Assembly (NCBI RefSeq): GCF_008370345.1
Contig: NZ_VTUU01000002.1
Coordinates: 310,001 to 374,000 of the forward strand
Reading direction: 5' to 3'
DNA from: Marinobacter salinexigens
GTDB lineage: Bacteria; Pseudomonadota; Gammaproteobacteria; Pseudomonadales; Oleiphilaceae
DNA: 64,000 bases
Within the stretch, counting starts at the first letter, position 1, and each line of letters opens with the position of its first letter. Positions 63,615 to 64,000 of this stretch are shown here, one piece after another. The notes under the pieces are model-generated. The model was not told the DNA's origin, made no database searches, and was given only the letters and a program-made list of their open reading frames with translations. The translations under genes were made by a program, and so were the position numbers.

Positions 63615-64000
63615 TTATTCAAGGACAGAAACCGTTGCCAGGAGCTGGCGGACTCTTTCGGCGCTTTTGCCCGAGTCGCCCTGTTCCAGGCGATGCTCCG
63701 CGATGGCGGGGAAGACAGCCTGGATATCGTCGGGCAGTACATGGTGTCGTCCTTCCATGAGCGCCCAGGCTTTCGCTGCTCGGAGTAATCCCAGCCCGGC
63801 ACGGGGTGAAAGTCCGTACAGCAGACCAGGCATGCGACGACTTTGTTCCAGCAACCTTTGGACGTAATCGAGCAGGGCAGGGCTCGCGTTGACGCGGTTG
63901 ACAGCTTGTTGGAGGGTGTTCAGTTCCTTTTCAGGTAACAACGCGTTCAAGCGATCTGTCATGGTCCGGCGGTCTTCGCCTTCCAGCAACTCCCGCTCGG
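63615..64000 (-). CDS. MoxR-family AAA ATPase, C-terminal part (5' end outside window)
   Basis: The visible ~128 residues at the C-terminal end show the lid domain of MoxR-type ATPases: PALLDYVQRLLEQSRR, GLSPRAGLGLLRAAKAWALM and HHVLPDDIQAVFPAIAEHRL. MoxR ATPases assist maturation of partner complexes, often encoded together with DUF58 and VWA proteins. The Walker motifs lie outside the window. The frame is open to the window edge. It lies 139 bases upstream of trxB on the same strand. Confidence 0.88.
   Translation of the reverse strand, partial: ERELLEGEDRRTMTDRLNALLPEKELNTLQQAVNRVNASPALLDYVQRLLEQSRRMPGLLYGLSPRAGLGLLRAAKAWALMEGRHHVLPDDIQAVFPAIAEHRLEQGDSGKSAERVRQLLATVSVLE

Overview
The window is a compact, mostly house-keeping stretch of a gammaproteobacterial chromosome. 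Gene content and order point to a marine member of the Marinobacter/Pseudomonas side of the class: an edd-glk pair, a full ccoNOQP-ccoGHIS cluster, purB-hflD-mnmA-nudJ-rluE, and cspD/clpS-clpA-infA-bpt-aat-trxB. The genus call (Marinobacter-like) is my inference from synteny and protein character. No rRNA, tRNA, CRISPR array, prophage, transposase or plasmid gene was seen, and no gene looks broken. The first gene (edd) and the last (a MoxR-type ATPase) run off the ends.

Layout. 1-6.4 kb: end of edd, glucokinase, an uncharacterised uracil-DNA-glycosylase-like protein, glpD and glpR with three GlpR-like operators, an orphan periplasmic binding protein and an Ogt-type alkyltransferase. 6.4-14.3 kb: a chemoreceptor whose sensor looks cytoplasmic, a DksA-like zinc-finger protein, and an ATPase-FtsX permease-HlyD exporter. 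14.3-20.5 kb: an SLC13 transporter, then the most unusual locus: a C39 peptidase-like protein resembling FapD, a coiled-coil plus beta-barrel protein closely resembling FapF, a FadL-family porin and a MalM-like lipoprotein, with no recognisable Fap amyloid subunits. 20.5-24 kb: polysaccharide deacetylase, DnaJ-related protein, TetR regulator, ttcA.

24-32.6 kb (minus strand): ccoN-ccoO-ccoQ-ccoP, two strong hairpins, ccoG-ccoH-ccoI-ccoS and a TauE/SafE-type membrane protein. This covers the cbb3 oxidase plus copper delivery and assembly, with a possible Anr/FNR box upstream. 32.8-46 kb: alpha/beta hydrolase, diguanylate cyclase, rlmM, monooxygenase-like protein, tusA, dsbD, epmC, rhlB, pdxB, htpX, a hypothetical protein, alaA, and a glutathione peroxidase-ohrR pair behind a perfect 16-bp palindrome. 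46-51.5 kb: hybrid histidine kinase, hypothetical protein, LysR regulator, GNAT protein.

51.5-64 kb: translation and protein quality control. RoxA, PurB, HflD, MnmA, NudJ and RluE are on the minus strand; CspD diverges from ClpS-ClpA; then IF-1, the two N-end-rule aminoacyltransferases Bpt and Aat, and TrxB. Bpt and Aat add destabilising N-terminal residues that ClpS recognises and hands to ClpA, so this block holds most of one N-degron pathway. A 105-bp inverted-repeat element sits between aat and trxB.
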